Part shown: positions 25,996-35,599 of the stretch, one piece after another
Layout: each line of letters opens with the position of its first letter
How positions within the stretch are numbered: the stretch's first letter is position 1
Assembly: GCA_002471225.1 (NCBI GenBank)
Contig: DKPO01000037.1
Coordinates: 1 to 46,022, forward strand
Direction: 5' to 3'
Source: Porphyromonadaceae bacterium UBA7332
GTDB taxonomy: Bacteria; Bacteroidota; Bacteroidia; Bacteroidales; UBA7332
Length of the DNA stretch: 46,022 nt
Program-made: the position numbers and the translations under genes
Notes under the pieces: generated by a model
Seen by the model: the letters and a program-made list of their open reading frames with translations, nothing else
Database searches by the model: none
What the model was told of the DNA's origin: nothing

Positions 25996-27753
25996 TTACC
26001 TTTTGATTCGGAAAGCTCCGAAATTATCGGGCGGTAAACGTTCACCCCGATCGTTGTTCGTATCGGAAATATCCCACCATACACGTGTGCCCTGAAGAAC
26101 TCCTTTCGGTTTGTTCGGATTCTTATTTTCAATATACGGATAACTGATCCGTTTGATAAACTTGCCGTCCATTACATCTCCGTCTGAATTATTCTCAACA
26201 ATATTTTCAAGAGCCGGATAATCGGTACGACGAAATTCGGCCCAACCTTCATTACCGTTCGGGAAGACTGCTAACCATTTCTGAGTAATAATCATTTCGA
26301 GTAAAGCCTCTTTATTCTGACTCTGAAAGATATTTTGTCTGGCATTCTTGTAATACAGATTTTCGAGATAGGTGGTTATCTCCTGCGAAGCGATTTCATA
26401 ATATTTCATCGACTCGGTTATACCTTCCAGAAAATAGGACTCAGCATCTTTCTCCGTTCCTCCCCAACCTCGCAATGCAGCTTCTGCCAATAAAAATTTG
26501 CTTTCAGCATAGCCCAGCCATACAATCTCCCGACTATAGCCAAACCAGTGGCGGGCATCAAGTCGTTTCGAGTCTATTGTTTTCAGGGTCCGGACAATTG
26601 AATATTTCTCTCCTGCTGTAGAGGTTGTTATTCCGGGATCACCGATTCGCATTCCTGCAAATTTCTTATCTGTATTTTCGATTCCTTTATCCAACATCGC
26701 TACAGGTGTAGGACGCCACCAGAGAACCGAAGCTCTGGGATCTTCGATTGCTGACTGATTATAATAAGCTTTTGCCAGATCGTAGCTCAACAAAGCACTT
26801 TTCCAGTCATAGGATACCAAAGCAAAGATATTCTCACTGGCACTGGCATTTTCTCCGCCCAAATCCAACGGAGCATACTTGGGTATCGTGCGCATATTAT
26901 CATCGTGACTGCGCATGAGTCCATATACATTGCGCATGGCTGCCTCACCTTCTGTACGAGCTTTTACCGGATCGGCATTTGATATGCGCAAGGCCAGTCT
27001 GAGCCGCAGCGTATTGGCAAAGCGTAACCATTTGAGGACATTTCCCTGAAAACATTTGTCATCCGAAGCGTCAAAGATATATTGATTCCTGTTGACCGGA
27101 TCAATCTCCTTAACCGCCTCATCGAGCATCCGGAATATATAACTATATACTTCGGACTGGCTGGTATAGCTGACATTCTGCTCCGGAGGGAGCAAACCTT
27201 TCAGATAATAATCCAGCGGAATATCTCCATACGTATCCGTATGCATAGATAAAAGGAATGCGTAATAGATTCGAGTGAGATGAAAAGCATTTTTATATTT
27301 CACCGAATCGACAAAATGAAAAGTTTTGATCAACTGTGCATATTCCGTAGCTGTACGATCATCATAAAAATGTTCCCATCGTCTTTTGGACCAATCGTCA
27401 TTATAGACATAGGTAGGACTACTTTCATGAAAACTTGGTGTATTGTTAGCCATATAACCTGCATAGATGTCATGTGTCAGATTAGTCGTAATCTGATAAT
27501 CATTAAAGCATCCTTCATAAGTAAATCTGGCAAAAACTTTACCAATCGAAGCTTGCGAGGCTTTTAACTCTTCAAGTTCTTTTCCTGAAAGCTTATAATT
27601 AAGTTCCAGTCCTTTGCCATCTACATTCGGATCAACTTCTCCCGGTATATACGGAGGATTCGAAGGATCGATATTCAAATTTTCAAAATCGACACAAGCG
27701 TGGAATAAGAAAATAAGAAACAAAGACAATAAAGTAAATATGGATTTCTTCAT
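25996..27753 (-). CDS. SusD/RagB-like outer-membrane lipoprotein, 585 aa
   Basis: Surface glycan- or nutrient-binding partner of the SusC gene just upstream. Lipobox FHAC places the lipidated Cys at residue 20, followed by VDFENLNIDPSNP, the typical start of the SusD-like (SusD/RagB, PF12771-type) group. Helical TPR-like segments follow, with LRFANTLRLRLALRISN in the middle. I prefer ATG 27753, which gives a standard signal and starts 14 bases after the SusC stop; a TTG at 27771 would add six residues. The ligand is not evident. Confidence 0.9.
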   Translation of the reverse strand: MKKSIFTLLSLFLIFLFHACVDFENLNIDPSNPPYIPGEVDPNVDGKGLELNYKLSGKELEELKASQASIGKVFARFTYEGCFNDYQITTNLTHDIYAGYMANNTPSFHESSPTYVYNDDWSKRRWEHFYDDRTATEYAQLIKTFHFVDSVKYKNAFHLTRIYYAFLLSMHTDTYGDIPLDYYLKGLLPPEQNVSYTSQSEVYSYIFRMLDEAVKEIDPVNRNQYIFDASDDKCFQGNVLKWLRFANTLRLRLALRISNADPVKARTEGEAAMRNVYGLMRSHDDNMRTIPKYAPLDLGGENASASENIFALVSYDWKSALLSYDLAKAYYNQSAIEDPRASVLWWRPTPVAMLDKGIENTDKKFAGMRIGDPGITTSTAGEKYSIVRTLKTIDSKRLDARHWFGYSREIVWLGYAESKFLLAEAALRGWGGTEKDAESYFLEGITESMKYYEIASQEITTYLENLYYKNARQNIFQSQNKEALLEMIITQKWLAVFPNGNEGWAEFRRTDYPALENIVENNSDGDVMDGKFIKRISYPYIENKNPNKPKGVLQGTRVWWDISDTNNDRGERLPPDNFGAFRIKR

Positions 27754-27767
27754 GTTTAATTTTTCGT

Positions 27768-30700
27768 TCAAAAGCCTACCTGAACAGACACACCGAATGT
27801 CCGCGAATAAGGTATAGCTGTGTAATCAATTGCCTGAGAAAACATACTCACGTCATAACCGCCTTCGGGTGATGTCCCGGGAGTATGTTTAAGTAAATAA
27901 CCCAGATTGCGGGCTACAAATGCAAGTGTAAGTTTATTCAGATAAAGTGGTTTAAGCCATTTTACCGGTACATTATAAGATAACGACAATTCGCGCCATT
28001 TAATATATGAGGCATTATACACAAACTCTTCAGCCATAGCGTTACTTGTCCCTCCTATACTTTGGTAATATTTCTGTGCATCAACAGGAATCGTATTCGG
28101 TGTTCCGTCAAAATGAACACCAGGTACAACAATCATCCCATTCGTATATTCGCCCCGATCAGCTGTTCTCTCTGATAGTCCGAGTGAAGTTGCCATTGCC
28201 TCCGATACCGATACAATTTCACCACCGACACGCATATCGAATAAGGCTGACAATGTAAAATTCTTATATTCAAAGCGCGGAGATAAAGACATCAATACTT
28301 TAGGCTCAATATTCCCGATCGGATTATCCAGAATATAGTCCATAGCCGTTTCACTGGCTACCTTAATCGGTCTGCCATTATCATTAATCAGCATGTTCCC
28401 ATTCTCGTCACGCTTAAACAGTTTTTTCGCATATATTTCGCCAAGCGGTCGCCCGACACGTGTGCCGACATGAATAGGAAAATGCGGATCACCATCAAAA
28501 AACATATAATCCAAACCGTCTGCCAATTCTTTAACCAATGAGCTGTTACGTGATAAATTAAAATTCAGTCCAAAGACAAAATCACGCACTTGCACTGGTG
28601 TACCTGATATTTGCAATTCAAATCCCTGATTGCGAATCAAACCGGCATTGACGATTTGTCCTCCGCTCCAGGGTGCTGGAGCCGGAATTTTCATAATCTG
28701 ATTCTTCGTTTCACTATGATAGAAAGTAAAATCAAAGCCCAGTCTGTTTTTCAAAAAACGCATATCAAGACCGACCTCATACGATGTCGAGATCTCGGGT
28801 TTCAGATTCGGGTTCTTCTTGATATTTGATTTATCAGGAACAAGAACTCCATTCTCATAGCCAAAGGAATAGGTATTATAAAGTTGATATGGATCCGTGT
28901 CTTTTCCAACCTGAGCTAAAGACAAACGGGCTTTCCCGAATGTCAACCAATCAGGAAGTGTCCGGTCATACATATTACAACAATCCGTAAAAACGAAACT
29001 TAAACTGGCCGACGGATAAAAGAATGAGTTATTCTTTACCGGCAATGTTGAAGACCAGTCATTACGAGCTGTCACATCCAGGAAAACAAAATCTCTATAA
29101 GCCAGTTGAGCTGCCCCGAAAACAGAATTGGTAGCTCTTCTTTTTATCTGATTCGATGCACTGCTCAGTTGATTCGCTCCATTAAATATAATATTGTTTT
29201 TATCTACCATATTCGTAACTTTAGACATAAAAGTTTCGAAGTCCTGATACATAAAATTACCCCCTACAGTATAGTTCAGATCCAGATAACCATCAGCAAA
29301 CTGTTTATCTCCGGTTAGCAGAAGTTCAATATTATGCTCGAAGAAATTCTCTTCTCCCCGCATAAACGTATCATTCTTGATATCGGACGGTTTGGATTCG
29401 GCTGCTATACCTGCTCCTTTATTAAGTTCTTCAAGGCGTGTACGAAAGAAATCAAAGGCATATTTACCTCGTAACTGTAGCCAATCAGCAAAATCAAGTT
29501 TCAACTGATAATAGCCAAATGCCCGCCAACGCTCATCTTCATTTTTATGCTGATTCAATACATAGTAAGGGTTGCGGAAGGTCGAATTCGGTCCCGTCCA
29601 GTTAACATGTACCCGATCATCGGTAGCATAAGATTGCAGATCTGTCAATCTGACATTATGAGGCGTACTCAACAGCTGAGCCAGAATGCCATAAGTCCCG
29701 TAATAAGGACGATTGGTCCCTTTCGTTCTGGATAGAGCGATCTTTACATCCATTGATACGTATTGATTAAATTCCATACCCGAATTAACGTTTGCATTAA
29801 TTCGCTCCAAACGTTCACCCGGAATAAAACCTTCACTTTGGGTATAACCGAAAGCAGAACGGAAATGTGCTTTATCCGTCACATTGCCTAAGGTCAGATA
29901 GTGACTTTGCGTAAAACCCTTACGAAAGAAGTCTTTAGCCTTATTACCATACTTCTGATAAGGATATTCCGCCCCGTTCCAGGCCTTTACCATAGCACCA
30001 TCAAGAACGCCCCCCCAACTCGAAGCCGAGGTCGGACTGAATACTCCGTCACTCCCTTGCCCATAGCGGTTTTGTGTGTCCAGTGTCTCCGTAACCTCTG
30101 ACCATGAAAAATTAGCCGAATAGTCTACTCCTAATCCATTTTGCCGCGTTGCCTTACGTGTTGTCACTAAAATAACACCGTTTCCTGCTCTTGTTCCATA
30201 TAAAGCTGCCGCATTCGGACCTTTCAGAACAGAGATTGTTTCTATATCTTCTGTGTTAAGATCTATAGAGGTTCCTCCCCTGTCAATTCCCCCGTAAAAA
30301 GATGCTTCCGAAATATTGATATCATAAAAGGGAACCCCATCCACAATCCATAATGGCTGATTATTATCGGTCAATGAAGAGTTGCCACGGATTGTTATTT
30401 TAGTAGAACCTGCCAATCCGGTATTTGAAGAATTCAGTTGCAGCCCCGCTACTTTTCCCTGAAGAGCATTCACTAAAGAAGGATCAGCTGACCGGTTCAG
30501 ATCTTTTGTTCTTATATCCTGAACGGCATATCCAAGCATCTTCTTTTCGCGCTTGATATCAAGTGCCGTGACAACAACATCAGCCAGAAGTAAAGGATCT
30601 TCCTTCAATACAACATGTACAAACCCGTTTTTCCGGCCAAGCATCAAGCGCTTTGGTTTGAATCCCAGATACGAGAACGTAGCCTGTGCATCCTCTGCTA

Positions 30701-31181
30701 TATTAAGAAGCACAAAGTATCCGTTCAGATCGGTTTCACAACCGCCTGAATAACCTTCGATATCAATATGTACACCTGCTAACGGGTCACCGTTGCTATC
30801 ACAAACCTGTCCCCTGAGATTTTTGAGAATGCTCTCTTTATGTCGGTTTTGTTTCAGATAAACGATATTATCATCTACATTATGGGATATTCCAATTTTG
30901 CGGAACAGAATATCCATGGCTTTTTCAACAGGTAATGCATCAATATTAATATGAGTCAATCTGATAGAACCCAGGGCATCATCGTAAAAGAAATAATAGC
31001 CCGATTGATTTTGTATTTGCTTAAGAACATCTGCCAGACAACCTTCAGTAATGTGGATCGTCACATATTTCTGTTTCTGCGCTTTGGCTGAAATATGAAC
31101 CGGCTGTAGAATGAACAGACAAAAAAGGCAGAATACACTTACCAATATATTTTTACTCGTCTTGCTTTCCATATATCGCAT
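27768..31181 (-). CDS. SusC/RagA TonB-dependent receptor with N-terminal STN domain, 1137 aa
   Basis: Signal peptide, then an STN domain (about 37-105; VTIHITEGCLADVLKQIQ and the DALPVEKAMDILF stretch) of the kind used by TonB-dependent transducers to contact a FecR anti-sigma protein. Then a carboxypeptidase-regulatory-like domain (LRGQVCDSNGDPLAGVHIDI), the plug (ADVVVTALDIKREKK, VDGVPFYD, LKGPNAAALYGTRAGNGVILVTT) and a 22-strand barrel ending SVQVGF. Pairs with the SusD gene downstream. No sigma/anti-sigma gene adjoins it. A terminator separates it from the GH92 gene upstream, so SusCD pair 1 is its own unit. Confidence 0.93.
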   Translation of the reverse strand: MRYMESKTSKNILVSVFCLFCLFILQPVHISAKAQKQKYVTIHITEGCLADVLKQIQNQSGYYFFYDDALGSIRLTHINIDALPVEKAMDILFRKIGISHNVDDNIVYLKQNRHKESILKNLRGQVCDSNGDPLAGVHIDIEGYSGGCETDLNGYFVLLNIAEDAQATFSYLGFKPKRLMLGRKNGFVHVVLKEDPLLLADVVVTALDIKREKKMLGYAVQDIRTKDLNRSADPSLVNALQGKVAGLQLNSSNTGLAGSTKITIRGNSSLTDNNQPLWIVDGVPFYDINISEASFYGGIDRGGTSIDLNTEDIETISVLKGPNAAALYGTRAGNGVILVTTRKATRQNGLGVDYSANFSWSEVTETLDTQNRYGQGSDGVFSPTSASSWGGVLDGAMVKAWNGAEYPYQKYGNKAKDFFRKGFTQSHYLTLGNVTDKAHFRSAFGYTQSEGFIPGERLERINANVNSGMEFNQYVSMDVKIALSRTKGTNRPYYGTYGILAQLLSTPHNVRLTDLQSYATDDRVHVNWTGPNSTFRNPYYVLNQHKNEDERWRAFGYYQLKLDFADWLQLRGKYAFDFFRTRLEELNKGAGIAAESKPSDIKNDTFMRGEENFFEHNIELLLTGDKQFADGYLDLNYTVGGNFMYQDFETFMSKVTNMVDKNNIIFNGANQLSSASNQIKRRATNSVFGAAQLAYRDFVFLDVTARNDWSSTLPVKNNSFFYPSASLSFVFTDCCNMYDRTLPDWLTFGKARLSLAQVGKDTDPYQLYNTYSFGYENGVLVPDKSNIKKNPNLKPEISTSYEVGLDMRFLKNRLGFDFTFYHSETKNQIMKIPAPAPWSGGQIVNAGLIRNQGFELQISGTPVQVRDFVFGLNFNLSRNSSLVKELADGLDYMFFDGDPHFPIHVGTRVGRPLGEIYAKKLFKRDENGNMLINDNGRPIKVASETAMDYILDNPIGNIEPKVLMSLSPRFEYKNFTLSALFDMRVGGEIVSVSEAMATSLGLSERTADRGEYTNGMIVVPGVHFDGTPNTIPVDAQKYYQSIGGTSNAMAEEFVYNASYIKWRELSLSYNVPVKWLKPLYLNKLTLAFVARNLGYLLKHTPGTSPEGGYDVSMFSQAIDYTAIPYSRTFGVSVQVGF

Positions 31182-31266
31182 TTCATATTAATTCCATATA
31201 GAAAGTAATATTATTTTTAGGCTGTGCAAGATACGAATTAGTTACAGATCTCTATACATACACAAA

Positions 31267-31303
31267 TAAAAAAAAGCTGTGATCGCACGCGCGATCACAG
31301 CTT
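31267..31303 (-). terminator. Terminator at the end of the mannosidase locus
   Basis: A perfect 13-bp stem, AAGCTGTGATCGC (31274-31286) with GCGATCACAGCTT (31291-31303), loop ACGC, followed on the minus strand by a T-run. It lies 47 bases after the stop of the GH92 gene at 31351 and before the SusC gene at 31181. Confidence 0.92.
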
Positions 31304-31350
31304 CTCCATTTTTAATCAAATTACACCTTTATACTCTAATACTCTTCTAT

Positions 31351-33609
31351 CTATTCTTTTGTAAATGAATAAGGTCTGTTTTCTTTCTTAAGACCTCGTT
31401 TCATGTTCGGATTCTTACCCATAACAAATTCAAGAACTCCGCCATTGAGAATCTGATCATGAGTAATAAAATTATTCTCAAAGTTTTTGTTGTTAAGTTT
31501 AGCCTTCTGAATGTAGACATTCTCAGGACTGTTCTTATCTGCTTTTACTACAAATTCTTTGCCATTCGGCAACTTCATAGTAACTTTTTGGAATAATGGA
31601 CTACCGATTACATATTCAGGCTGTCCAGGACAAACCGGATAAAATCCCATTGCTGAGAAAACATACCATGCAGATGTCTGTCCGTTATCTTCATCTCCAC
31701 AATATCCTTTAGGTGAAGAATTATATAGTTTGGTCATTACATCACGCAAGTGATATTGGGCTTTCCATGGTCTGTCTGTGTAGTTATACAGATAAATCGC
31801 ATGTTGCACCGGTTGATTTCCGTGAGCATATTGACCCATATTCAAAGCTACCATTTCAGCAATCTCATGAATCACGAACCCATAAGTTCCTACTTTATAA
31901 TCAGGAGCCACAACAAACATAGAATCTAACTTATCTGCCATTTTTTCAGGACCTCCCATAAGTTTAGCCAATCCCAGAGGATCATGGAATACGCTCCATG
32001 TATAATGCCACGAAGAACCTTCTGTAAACGGACCACCCCATTCAACCGGATCGAATGGCTCAATCCATTCTCCTTTTGCATTTTTAGCACGCATAAAGCC
32101 GTAAGCAGGATCAAATAAATTTTTGTAATTCATCGATTTCTTTTGATAATCTGCCTGTACTTCTTTATTACCCTGTCCTTCTGCAAAACGTGAAATACAC
32201 CAGTCATTATAAGCGTACTCCAATGTTTTGGCTGTAGCTTCGCTGAAGTTTGGATAAGGAACATATCCCAATTTGTTATATTCTTCGAAACCATGTCTTC
32301 CTACAGATGTTTCGCGTCCGCGTGAATTCGTGGTTTTGATCATTCCTTCCAATGCTTTTTCCTGATCAAAATTAGTGATTCCTTTGATCCAGGCATCTGC
32401 AATAAGCGATACAGAATTATTTCCGATCATACAACCTCTGTGACCCGGGCTCATCCATTCAGGGAAGAAACCACTTTGCTCATACACATCAACCAAGGAC
32501 TGTACAATCTTTTCGGTCAATTCCGGATAGAAGATCGTAAAGAATGGATGAACGGCACGGAATGTATCCCAGAATCCGTTATCGGTAAACATATACCCAT
32601 CGTAGATTTTACCATCATACGGACTGTAATAAACCGGTTTGTCCTGCGCATTGAATTCATAAAATGATCTCGGGAATAGTAATGTACGATAAAGACATGA
32701 ATAGAATACACGTTTGTTTTCTTCATTCGGATCTTCCACAACAATACGACCTAAATTCTCATTCCAGATTTTCTTCGATTCTTCCATAACCATATCAAAC
32801 GAACGATCGCCGATTTCTCTTTGCAGATTCAACTCAGCTTGTTCTGGTGATATGAAAGATGAAGCAACTTTCACGATCAGGTCTTTACCCTCCGGAATAT
32901 CAAACTCCAGATACATGGCAATCTGATTATGCTCCCCCTTACGTTTTCCGGGGAAAAGCTCACCGTTAATCATAACTCCTGAATTAACTACCGGATAGTT
33001 AAATTCCATAGTCAGATAATTGGCAAAATTGTCAGGTACTCCACCATTGTTATTTTTCACATAACCCGTTACCTTTTTGTTTGACTCTGCCAGTTCAAGC
33101 ATACTTCCGCCATCGTAAGCATCTACAATCAGGTATTTTTTGTCTTTATGAGGATACGCTACTTTGAAAACAGCCCCACGATCAGTCGATGTTATTTGAG
33201 CATCTACCTTGTTATCCATTTTCACCTTATATAAATAAGGAGTAGCCACTTCATTCTCATGTTTAAACGAGACTCTGCGGTCTTTGTGACTAACTTTCAA
33301 ATCACCTGAAACAGGCATTAATGAAAAAGTAGCATAGTCATTAATCCACGGACTCGGCTGGTGCGTCTGACGAAATCCGCGGATCGTTGTATCACCATAG
33401 GCATACATCCATCCACTGCGGTTCGGACCCGTCTGAGGAGACCAGAAGTTCATTGCCCAAGGTCTGGCTACAGCAGGATATGTATTACCGTAAGAGAACT
33501 CATACGTAGAGTTGGTTCCCATTAAGGTATTTACATAATCAACGAATTCCTTCGCAGACACAGATAAATGGGTTATTAAAAATGCAATAGTTAATAGTTT
33601 AAATTTCAT
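31351..33609 (-). CDS. GH92 family alpha-mannosidase, 752 aa
   Basis: Calcium-dependent exo-alpha-mannosidase family, here with an ordinary signal peptide (FLITHLSVSA) and no lipobox, so likely periplasmic. Two-domain GH92 layout: an N-terminal beta-sandwich (YVNTLMGTNSTYEFSYGNTYPAV) and an (alpha/alpha)6 catalytic part with DNGFWDTFRAVHPFFTI, GNNSVSLIADAWIKG, GYVPYPNFSEATAKTLEYAYND and the catalytic-loop motif GDEDNGQ at 638-644. It departs from its two paralogues here: GDEDNGQTSAWY in place of GNEDCGQMSAWY, and GNQPVQH at 597-603 in place of GNEPSHH. Last gene of the mannosidase operon. The linkage specificity may differ from the other two. Confidence 0.9.
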   Translation of the reverse strand: MKFKLLTIAFLITHLSVSAKEFVDYVNTLMGTNSTYEFSYGNTYPAVARPWAMNFWSPQTGPNRSGWMYAYGDTTIRGFRQTHQPSPWINDYATFSLMPVSGDLKVSHKDRRVSFKHENEVATPYLYKVKMDNKVDAQITSTDRGAVFKVAYPHKDKKYLIVDAYDGGSMLELAESNKKVTGYVKNNNGGVPDNFANYLTMEFNYPVVNSGVMINGELFPGKRKGEHNQIAMYLEFDIPEGKDLIVKVASSFISPEQAELNLQREIGDRSFDMVMEESKKIWNENLGRIVVEDPNEENKRVFYSCLYRTLLFPRSFYEFNAQDKPVYYSPYDGKIYDGYMFTDNGFWDTFRAVHPFFTIFYPELTEKIVQSLVDVYEQSGFFPEWMSPGHRGCMIGNNSVSLIADAWIKGITNFDQEKALEGMIKTTNSRGRETSVGRHGFEEYNKLGYVPYPNFSEATAKTLEYAYNDWCISRFAEGQGNKEVQADYQKKSMNYKNLFDPAYGFMRAKNAKGEWIEPFDPVEWGGPFTEGSSWHYTWSVFHDPLGLAKLMGGPEKMADKLDSMFVVAPDYKVGTYGFVIHEIAEMVALNMGQYAHGNQPVQHAIYLYNYTDRPWKAQYHLRDVMTKLYNSSPKGYCGDEDNGQTSAWYVFSAMGFYPVCPGQPEYVIGSPLFQKVTMKLPNGKEFVVKADKNSPENVYIQKAKLNNKNFENNFITHDQILNGGVLEFVMGKNPNMKRGLKKENRPYSFTKE

Positions 33610-33639
33610 ATTCCTTGTTTTATCAATAGATGGGTTCTT

Positions 33640-35568
33640 TTATTTCAGAACCCACCATAAATTTGTAGTAGTTTTATCAGGACCACCCAAAAGCTCTAAA
33701 GCCTGATTGTAACCAGTTGAGTTGTTGATCTGAAGATCTGCCGGATAACGATAACGTTTCGGATAGAATTCCAGACGACATTCTTTAGACGTAGCTACAG
33801 TCAATGGCACTTGAGTCATCGGATTGTAGTCAATCTCTACAGCCTGATTTTCCATAAACGGCAATCCTAATCTGCGGTGATCAGTCCATGCTTCCAATGG
33901 AAGATATGGCATCTGAGCCAGATATTTCTGAGTAATGATCTTCGTCAACTTATCATTATTAAAGGCTCCACCTTTGTAAATTGAATTTTTCGGATACTCA
34001 TAAGTCACTGTACCGGCTTTCTTCGTATATCCGTCCACATAATTAATCGTAAACGGTGTTGCTTCTGCCGTATGATCAAAGTTTACCGATGTACCTACAC
34101 GATTATATTCTGTTGAAGCCAGATAATCATTTACAACATCATTGATAGGGAATCCCTGATTGTTTGTATAATCAAAACTTGCTTTTACACCAGCCTCATA
34201 GAATTCTTTTGCAGAGCCTCCTGTATTCCAGTTGTACAAAGATGCTTCAGCCAATAAGAAGTAAGTTTCCCATGGACCGAAGAACACACGTTTGTTCTGA
34301 CTGTCACGGTAAATTTTAGACAAACATGGGAAGTTATAAGCATTGTTCAAATAGTTTGATACCAAACCTCCTTTTTCATCCCATAAACCTGCCACACATG
34401 TACTCCATGAATATCTGGTACGGATTTTCATCAACTCTTTGCTCTTATCTGCCGGATTCATCAAAATAGCTGAATCGGCAACCTGAAGATTTGAGAAATA
34501 GATTTTATCATCCACATATCCCGGAATATTAAACATATTAGCCACACGAGGGTCCATATATTTTGGAATACCGTCAAAGAAATAACCCGCTACCGGATCA
34601 TTCGTTGTTAATGGGAAATGTTTATCCAAACGAAGACCGATATATTGTTTCGGATCTTTCACGTAAGTTTCCAATGAATCAGGTACAACAAAGGATTGTC
34701 CTCCCAAACCTACTGCGAGGTTATTGATAGTTGACGAAATCGTCTGTGCATTCCATGGACGGGACATAACGCCTGTCAAAGCATCCCAACCATCTTTTTC
34801 TTTTACAGCTGCCATATCGTTGCTTTCTGAAATCAGCGTTGACAACCCTCCTTTTACCGCATCTTCAAAATGAGATTTTGCCAGTTCAGGATTCACATTC
34901 GATAAACGCATTGCAATACGTGCTCTCATTGAATTCCCGTAACGAATCCATTTCTGAACATCTCCTGCATAAAACGCATCCAGATTTTTCACCGGAGTCA
35001 TATCGATTTTCAAATCCAGTTTCGATACAGCATCTTTCAACTCATTCAGAATAAATTCATAGATCTTCTCTTCGCTGTCATACGGAGGTGTAACCCCGTT
35101 AAATGAATCCATTATAGGCAGTGGTCCGAAACCATCTGTCAACTCCGATGCAACATAAGCACGCCAGATACGAGCCATCTGAACGATGTTTTTTGTATAC
35201 TCTCCGGCAATCCCTGCATCCAAATGCTTCTGTCCTTGTGAGATTGCAAGATTAGCCGTATTCAACCATTTTACACCGAAGCTCGAACTTAGATAATCCT
35301 TGATATAATCGTTATTATCCGTTCCGATTGCAAAGCCGCTACCTCTCTCGAATCTTGCAGCACGTTTCCATGTAAGGATGAAAATACGTTCTGCAATATG
35401 CGGACTCTGTTGTGCCTCAATTACAGAGTTATTGAAAAAGTACTCCGCTTTCGCCTTTTCTTCTGTTACAGCATTCGGGTCTTTATTTATTTCTTCAAAG
35501 TCACTACAAGATATGAAATTTGATGCAACTAGCAGTGACGCAGCTATATTTATTAATTTTTTATTCAT
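33640..35568 (-). CDS. SusD/RagB-like outer-membrane lipoprotein of the mannosidase locus, 642 aa
   Basis: Lipobox FISC with Cys21, then SDFEEINKDPNAVTEEKA, the standard start of PF12771-type SusD-like proteins. The helical TPR-like core includes KWIRYGNSMRARIAMRLSNV. It lies 31 bases after the SusC gene and 30 bases before the GH92 gene. It would bind mannan or N-glycan fragments on the cell surface with its SusC partner; the ligand is inferred from the flanking mannosidases. Confidence 0.93.
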   Translation of the reverse strand: MNKKLINIAASLLVASNFISCSDFEEINKDPNAVTEEKAKAEYFFNNSVIEAQQSPHIAERIFILTWKRAARFERGSGFAIGTDNNDYIKDYLSSSFGVKWLNTANLAISQGQKHLDAGIAGEYTKNIVQMARIWRAYVASELTDGFGPLPIMDSFNGVTPPYDSEEKIYEFILNELKDAVSKLDLKIDMTPVKNLDAFYAGDVQKWIRYGNSMRARIAMRLSNVNPELAKSHFEDAVKGGLSTLISESNDMAAVKEKDGWDALTGVMSRPWNAQTISSTINNLAVGLGGQSFVVPDSLETYVKDPKQYIGLRLDKHFPLTTNDPVAGYFFDGIPKYMDPRVANMFNIPGYVDDKIYFSNLQVADSAILMNPADKSKELMKIRTRYSWSTCVAGLWDEKGGLVSNYLNNAYNFPCLSKIYRDSQNKRVFFGPWETYFLLAEASLYNWNTGGSAKEFYEAGVKASFDYTNNQGFPINDVVNDYLASTEYNRVGTSVNFDHTAEATPFTINYVDGYTKKAGTVTYEYPKNSIYKGGAFNNDKLTKIITQKYLAQMPYLPLEAWTDHRRLGLPFMENQAVEIDYNPMTQVPLTVATSKECRLEFYPKRYRYPADLQINNSTGYNQALELLGGPDKTTTNLWWVLK

Positions 35569-35599
35569 GAAGTTGTATTTTTATCGGTTAACAAAGTGT